A stretch of DNA of 48,679 nt from Longimicrobiales bacterium (GTDB taxonomy: Bacteria > Gemmatimonadota > Gemmatimonadetes > Longimicrobiales > Gaopeijiaceae). Below the pieces are notes generated by a model. That model worked only from the letters and a program-made list of their open reading frames with translations. It ran no database searches and was not told the origin of the DNA. The stretch lies in contig JAPKDG010000013.1 of assembly GCA_028822645.1 (NCBI GenBank), positions 1 through 48,679 on the forward strand, read 5' to 3'. Position 1 is the first letter of the stretch, and every line of letters starts with the position of its first letter. Positions 45,254-48,679 of this stretch are shown here, in pieces. A program made the position numbers and the translations under genes.

Positions 45254-46285
45254 GTGTTAATTGTCAACACACTTATTGGTTGGTTTTATTTTTCGGTCTT
45301 GATATTTGTCTTGGGCACTGTTCTGTCTAGGTGGACAATCTTTGTCAGAGTAGGTCAGCACAGTGATTTTCCCAAGGAATTTGTGGACAGTATTCTCCTG
45401 AGAACTGCAATAAAAGGAGGAGGATTTCTCGTTGCCGCTATGCTGATGTTGTTCTGGCGCCAACTGATAGCTTTTCGTGATCCCTTTGTTCCATGGAGAG
45501 AAGACGCATGGATTTTATTGAGGTATACTTCATGGGGCTCATCGTGGGTAGCCACTTTATTAATTAGTGGTCTTGCTGCAGTGATTTTGTATATGAAAGG
45601 GAACCAGGGATGGGGATTGACCACATTTTTGTTGCTGGGTGCAGGGGCGTTTCCTGCTTTCTCGGGCCACGCGAATGCTATTGAAGGTATCTCTTGGCTG
45701 AGCTTGTCAGCAGATATCCTACATGTTTGGGCGGCAGCTGGATGGCTAGGCTCACTTGCGTTCCTTCTATTTTTAGAAAGGAGTTGGAGGAAATATAATG
45801 CTCACTCCGAATCTCTGCTGCCGTCTTTGATTTCGAAATTCTCAACATCCTCAATGGTTTGGGTGGGAATTTTAGTGGCCTCGGGAATTTTGTCTACTTC
45901 CCTACAGTTGTCCACTGCATCTGATTTGTTAACGACTGGCTATGGCAGGATTCTTCTCATAAAGATAGTACTGGCAATCGTTGTGATGGGCTTGGGTGCA
46001 CTTAACTGGACAACGGTTATATCTGGCTTTCAGCGGGCTGGGAGTTTGGTAAAATTGAAAGAAAGAAGTATGAAAGAGGTTTGGTTTGCTCAGTTGGTTC
46101 TGCTGGCCACAGCAATCTTGATTCAGTGGTCCCCTTCAGGGCACCAAGCTCTGGAACATGGTATGAACTTGGAAATGTTATTGATAAGAATAATTGGGAT
46201 TGGAATGTTCTTTTACGTTGCTTTCTTTATTCTGATTTTACTGTTCGCAGCTTGTTTTTTCGAGAAGAAAAAAGTTAACCTCTAG
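45254..46285 (+). CDS. copD: CopD-family copper/transport integral membrane protein
   Basis: This 343-residue polytopic protein has about eight hydrophobic segments and the CopD features WLSLSADILHVWAAAGWLGSLAFLLFL (with H) and SGHANAIEGISW. CopD works with CopC in copper uptake or resistance. GTG 45254 is chosen because it lies 10 bases after the CopC stop; the longer reading from ATG 45188 overlaps CopC by 56 bases and has an unlikely N-terminus. The start is therefore uncertain by about 22 residues. Confidence 0.75.
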   Translation: MLIVNTLIGWFYFSVLIFVLGTVLSRWTIFVRVGQHSDFPKEFVDSILLRTAIKGGGFLVAAMLMLFWRQLIAFRDPFVPWREDAWILLRYTSWGSSWVATLLISGLAAVILYMKGNQGWGLTTFLLLGAGAFPAFSGHANAIEGISWLSLSADILHVWAAAGWLGSLAFLLFLERSWRKYNAHSESLLPSLISKFSTSSMVWVGILVASGILSTSLQLSTASDLLTTGYGRILLIKIVLAIVVMGLGALNWTTVISGFQRAGSLVKLKERSMKEVWFAQLVLLATAILIQWSPSGHQALEHGMNLEMLLIRIIGIGMFFYVAFFILILLFAACFFEKKKVNL

Positions 46286-46372
46286 CTGACTTTGATTATT
46301 TCTTGCAACCTTTGGAAATTGATTGAACTAGCGAAAAATTCGATTTAGACTTTTATAGAAAAGGAAAGAGCT

Positions 46373-47509
46373 ATGTTGAGGTACGTGATGGTTTTCGGGT
46401 TAATATTCTTTGCTGTGGCCACATCGGGTCATGCCCAGGATCAACAACATCTGGAAAAAGTACAACGGGTGTTGTCTTCTGTGCCCCTGTTCGATGGGCA
46501 CAATGATTTACCGTGGTTGATTACGAACGACTTGGATGCACCAGCGGATGTCAGTCGCTATGACCTCAGATCAACAACAATTGGTCACACGGATATTCGA
46601 AGGCTCAGAGATGGTATGGTAGGGGCTCAATTTTGGTCGGTATACATTCCGATGGAAGCTGTGGAAGAAGGTGCAGCTAAAATGCAGTTAGAGCAGATAG
46701 ATATCGCTCGGCGTATCATCAGGAGATATCCCGACGTGTTCGAACAGGCTTACTCCACTTCTGACGTGAATAGGGTTTTCGGTTCTGGTAAGGTAGCCTC
46801 TGTTTTAGGGATGGAAGGCGGTCACGCCATAGAGAATTCTTTGGGGGCCCTGAGGTCTTACTTTGACCTGGGGGTGCGATACATGACTCTGACTCATAAT
46901 GGGCATAACGACTGGGCAGATGCTTGTTGTGAAGATTCTGTACATGGAGGGCTCACGTCATTTGGTATAGAGGTGGTTCAAGAAATGAACCGCTTGGGGA
47001 TGTTAGTAGACCTTTCGCACACCTCACCTGAAACAATGGACCAAGTCTTGGACGTTGTGACAGCTCCAGTAATATTTTCACATTCTTCAGCTAGAGGGAT
47101 AACAGATCACCCTCGTAATGTGCCTGACAAGGTGCTGAGAAGGCTACCTAAAAACGGTGGCATAGTGATGGTCACTTTTGTTCCTGGGTTCATCTCTCAG
47201 GCTCCGAGAGCCACCTTAGAGGATGTAGTAAAACATATTGAACATGTAGTTAAGGTGGCCGGGATAGATCATGTTGGTATTGGATCGGATTTTGACGGTA
47301 TTGAGTCCACCCCAGTAGGCCTAGAAGATGTTTCTACTTTCCCGGATCTTTTCTTAGAACTTTCTAGAAAAGGTTGGACAGAGAGAGAATTGATGAAATT
47401 AGCCGGAGAAAATATTTTGCGAGTATGGGCTGAAGCGGAGGTCAGAGCCAGCCAGCTTCAACGTTATACAGAACCATCAACTGCCATCTTACGGAAATCA
47501 GGAAACTGA
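46373..47509 (+). CDS. Exported membrane dipeptidase (peptidase M19)
   Basis: This 378-residue renal-dipeptidase-family zinc enzyme cleaves dipeptides, including D-residue and beta-lactam-like bonds in some members. A signal peptide ends near GHA-QDQ. The metal ligands are placed at H43/D45 (DGHNDLPW), E148 (GMEGGHA), the two histidines of LVDLSHTSPE and IFSHSSARG, and D in GIGSDFDG. All are present, so it should be active outside the cytoplasm. It follows copD by 87 bp and may serve peptide nutrition. Confidence 0.9.
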   Translation: MLRYVMVFGLIFFAVATSGHAQDQQHLEKVQRVLSSVPLFDGHNDLPWLITNDLDAPADVSRYDLRSTTIGHTDIRRLRDGMVGAQFWSVYIPMEAVEEGAAKMQLEQIDIARRIIRRYPDVFEQAYSTSDVNRVFGSGKVASVLGMEGGHAIENSLGALRSYFDLGVRYMTLTHNGHNDWADACCEDSVHGGLTSFGIEVVQEMNRLGMLVDLSHTSPETMDQVLDVVTAPVIFSHSSARGITDHPRNVPDKVLRRLPKNGGIVMVTFVPGFISQAPRATLEDVVKHIEHVVKVAGIDHVGIGSDFDGIESTPVGLEDVSTFPDLFLELSRKGWTERELMKLAGENILRVWAEAEVRASQLQRYTEPSTAILRKSGN

Positions 47510-47646
47510 ATATTAGGGTGGGTTACTGTGTGCGCAGATAACTGAGGGATGAGTATGCGTTCTCTTGATGATTTGTTAGTGTTTAGCGATTTTCATACAC
47601 TCTTGTCCAAGTAGGCTTGTACTATTTTGAGAAGCAATTAACAGAT

Positions 47647-48039
47647 ATGGAAAAAATTGCAATTAGGTCCTTAAAGGAGTCTTTGGTTCCCTTGGCTTGT
47701 GCTGTTCACTGTGTTCTAACACCTGTCCTAACTCCGGTTCTGTCGTTTTTCGGTCACAATAGTGGCATAGAGTATGGACTTTTAGCTGTAGCCTTTGTTA
47801 TGGCTATAATGGCATATGGTTTTGCTGTGAAGCATCACCATAATTATATACCTGGAGTTTTAGGTCTGCTCGGATTTTTGGTTTGGGGAGCTTCGGTGAC
47901 AGGGGGAATCTTTTCTTTTTCGGAATCCCAGGGAAGTACTTCAGGGAGTCTTTTAATAGCGGGAACATTACTGTGGAATGGACACCTGAGACATAAGGCT
48001 GTATGTGGTAAATGCATCTGTCCTATACATCGAGGCTGA
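47647..48039 (+). CDS. MerC-domain-like membrane protein
   Basis: This 130-residue protein has three or four hydrophobic segments, a Cys pair CAVHC near the first (CAVHCVLTPVLTPV), and a C-terminal CGKCICPIHRG that could bind a metal ion. The arrangement fits the MerC domain family of metal transporters, though true MerC needs its own motif. ATG 47647 is preferred to TTG 47617. It lies between the M19 gene and the pterin gene on the same strand. Confidence 0.65.
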   Translation: MEKIAIRSLKESLVPLACAVHCVLTPVLTPVLSFFGHNSGIEYGLLAVAFVMAIMAYGFAVKHHHNYIPGVLGLLGFLVWGASVTGGIFSFSESQGSTSGSLLIAGTLLWNGHLRHKAVCGKCICPIHRG

Positions 48040-48048
48040 GAGGAAATA

Positions 48049-48462
48049 GTGCTTTCTGTTAAAATTACTAGGGAACTCCATTTTAGTGCTGCTCACAGAG
48101 TTTTCAATCCTGAATGGACAGACGAGCGAAACAGTGAAGTGTTTGGTGGTTGCGCCAATCCGAATTGGCATGGTCACGATTATAGGTTATTGGTAACTGT
48201 GGAAGGCATTCCAGATGGAGAAACGGGATTTGTGATGGACCTCAAGGATTTAAAGGCATTGGTAAAATCTAGGGTTATCAAGGATGTGGATCACCGTAAT
48301 ATCAATCGAGAAGTATCATGGATGAAGGATGTGATTCCTTCAACTGAAAATTTTGTGATAGCGATATGGAATAGATTGGTGGATGGATTTCCTGAGGGAG
48401 TGAAATTGAGCAAACTGACACTTTGGGAGACACCAAGACATTGTGTGGAGTATGAGGGATGA
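48049..48462 (+). CDS. 6-pyruvoyl-tetrahydropterin synthase / QueD family enzyme
   Basis: This 137-residue T-fold enzyme has zinc histidines H16 (SAAHR), H41 and H43, the catalytic Cys35, the DVDHRNIN motif (D81, H82) and PSTENFV (E100). The Cys-to-HGH spacing is CANPNWHGH, five residues between, as in 6-pyruvoyl-tetrahydropterin synthases; QueD of queuosine synthesis usually has three. Its natural product may therefore be a tetrahydropterin. GTG 48049 follows GAGAGGA. Its stop overlaps the folE start (ATGA). Confidence 0.85.
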   Translation: MLSVKITRELHFSAAHRVFNPEWTDERNSEVFGGCANPNWHGHDYRLLVTVEGIPDGETGFVMDLKDLKALVKSRVIKDVDHRNINREVSWMKDVIPSTENFVIAIWNRLVDGFPEGVKLSKLTLWETPRHCVEYEG

Positions 48463-48679
48463 ACAAAAAACTGAAAGAAGTGCCTTTCCCAGACTTGGTA
48501 GCTGAAATGATATCAAGGTTAGGGGAGAATCCCAAAAGAGAAGGTCTGATACGAACTCCAGATCGAGTACATAAGTCCCTGAAGTTTTTGACTGGTGGAT
48601 ACCAGATGGATACTGCCACTGTGATAAATGGCGCGCTCTTTGAAGAGGCTCATAAAAACATGGTGTTAGTGAAACAAAT
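48459..48679 (+). CDS. folE: GTP cyclohydrolase I, partial (runs off the window)
   Basis: The visible 73 residues start MNKKLKEVPFPDLVAEM and continue with GENPKREGLIRTPDRVHKSL and LTGGYQMD, the N-terminal and substrate-side signature of FolE, which makes dihydroneopterin triphosphate from GTP. The ATG at 48459 overlaps the upstream gene's TGA by 4 bases, so the two are translationally coupled. The rest, including the zinc-binding cysteines, lies beyond the window. The pair makes a pterin pathway operon likely. Confidence 0.88.
   Translation, partial: MNKKLKEVPFPDLVAEMISRLGENPKREGLIRTPDRVHKSLKFLTGGYQMDTATVINGALFEEAHKNMVLVKQ

Overview
The window looks like an ordinary chromosomal stretch from a Gram-negative, probably marine, free-living bacterium with mid-40s percent GC by eye. 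It carries a lipid A-type acyltransferase, lipoprotein signal peptides, Rho, RecF, GyrB, SSB, bS21 and flavin-dependent ThyX. The mix suggests the Gemmatimonadota/FCB neighbourhood: a PorX-type response regulator fused to PglZ, a HEAT-repeat/cyclophilin lipoprotein, a very large secreted VPS10/BNR-repeat protein, an M19 dipeptidase and HyuB. That placement is inference and no rRNA is present to confirm it. TTG and GTG starts behind clear AGGAG-type ribosome sites are common. No tRNA, rRNA, CRISPR array, insertion sequence or prophage was found.

Layout. 1-6.1 kb: rlmN, the PorX-like regulator, then an envelope run (LpxL-like acyltransferase, GT2, DUF3108 protein, ICMT-like methyltransferase). 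6.1-10.4 kb: minus-strand hyuB and a DUF6941-type gene, small unknowns, a cupredoxin-like lipoprotein and rpsU. 10.5-12.7 kb: an unknown gene behind a leader that holds a strong intrinsic terminator, a 507-base hairpin-rich gap and two small unknowns. 12.8-18.3 kb: ssb, an enoyl-CoA hydratase and recF-dciA-gyrB followed by an HExxH protein. 18.5-26 kb: divergent lactate permease and dicarboxylate/amino-acid symporter, HEAT-cyclophilin lipoprotein, RidA and a two-subunit aconitase X. 26-29.2 kb: the VPS10/BNR protein. 29.4-35.4 kb: the selenoprotein region with an amidohydrolase, thyX, a TolB-like protein and proC. 35.4-37.5 kb: two small unknowns and rho. 37.8-44.5 kb: Nudix, ferredoxin-NADP reductase, thioredoxin reductase, two divergent SDRs, fumC and an endonuclease IV. 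44.8-48.7 kb: CopC, CopD, M19 dipeptidase, MerC-like protein, a pyruvoyl-tetrahydropterin synthase-type enzyme and a truncated folE that runs off the end.

The main discovery is two genes that a standard gene caller would cut at an in-frame UGA. Both read through convincingly as selenocysteine, and each has a hairpin at the right distance for a bacterial SECIS. One is a radical SAM protein whose C-terminal tail reads Cys-Sec-Ala-Glu-Pro (UGA at 30821). The other is an OsmC-like peroxiredoxin with Sec in place of its first catalytic cysteine (UGA at 34199). They lie 3.4 kb apart, so the organism should encode SelA, SelB, SelC and SelD elsewhere. With TrxB, a ferredoxin-NADP reductase and the OsmC-like enzyme, the region leans towards thiol and redox chemistry.

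Other signals worth following are a probable transcription-attenuation leader before the unknown gene at 10671, an SDR whose catalytic tyrosine is replaced by histidine, an endonuclease IV with a charged helical insertion, and RidA next to aconitase X, which suggests hydroxyproline use.
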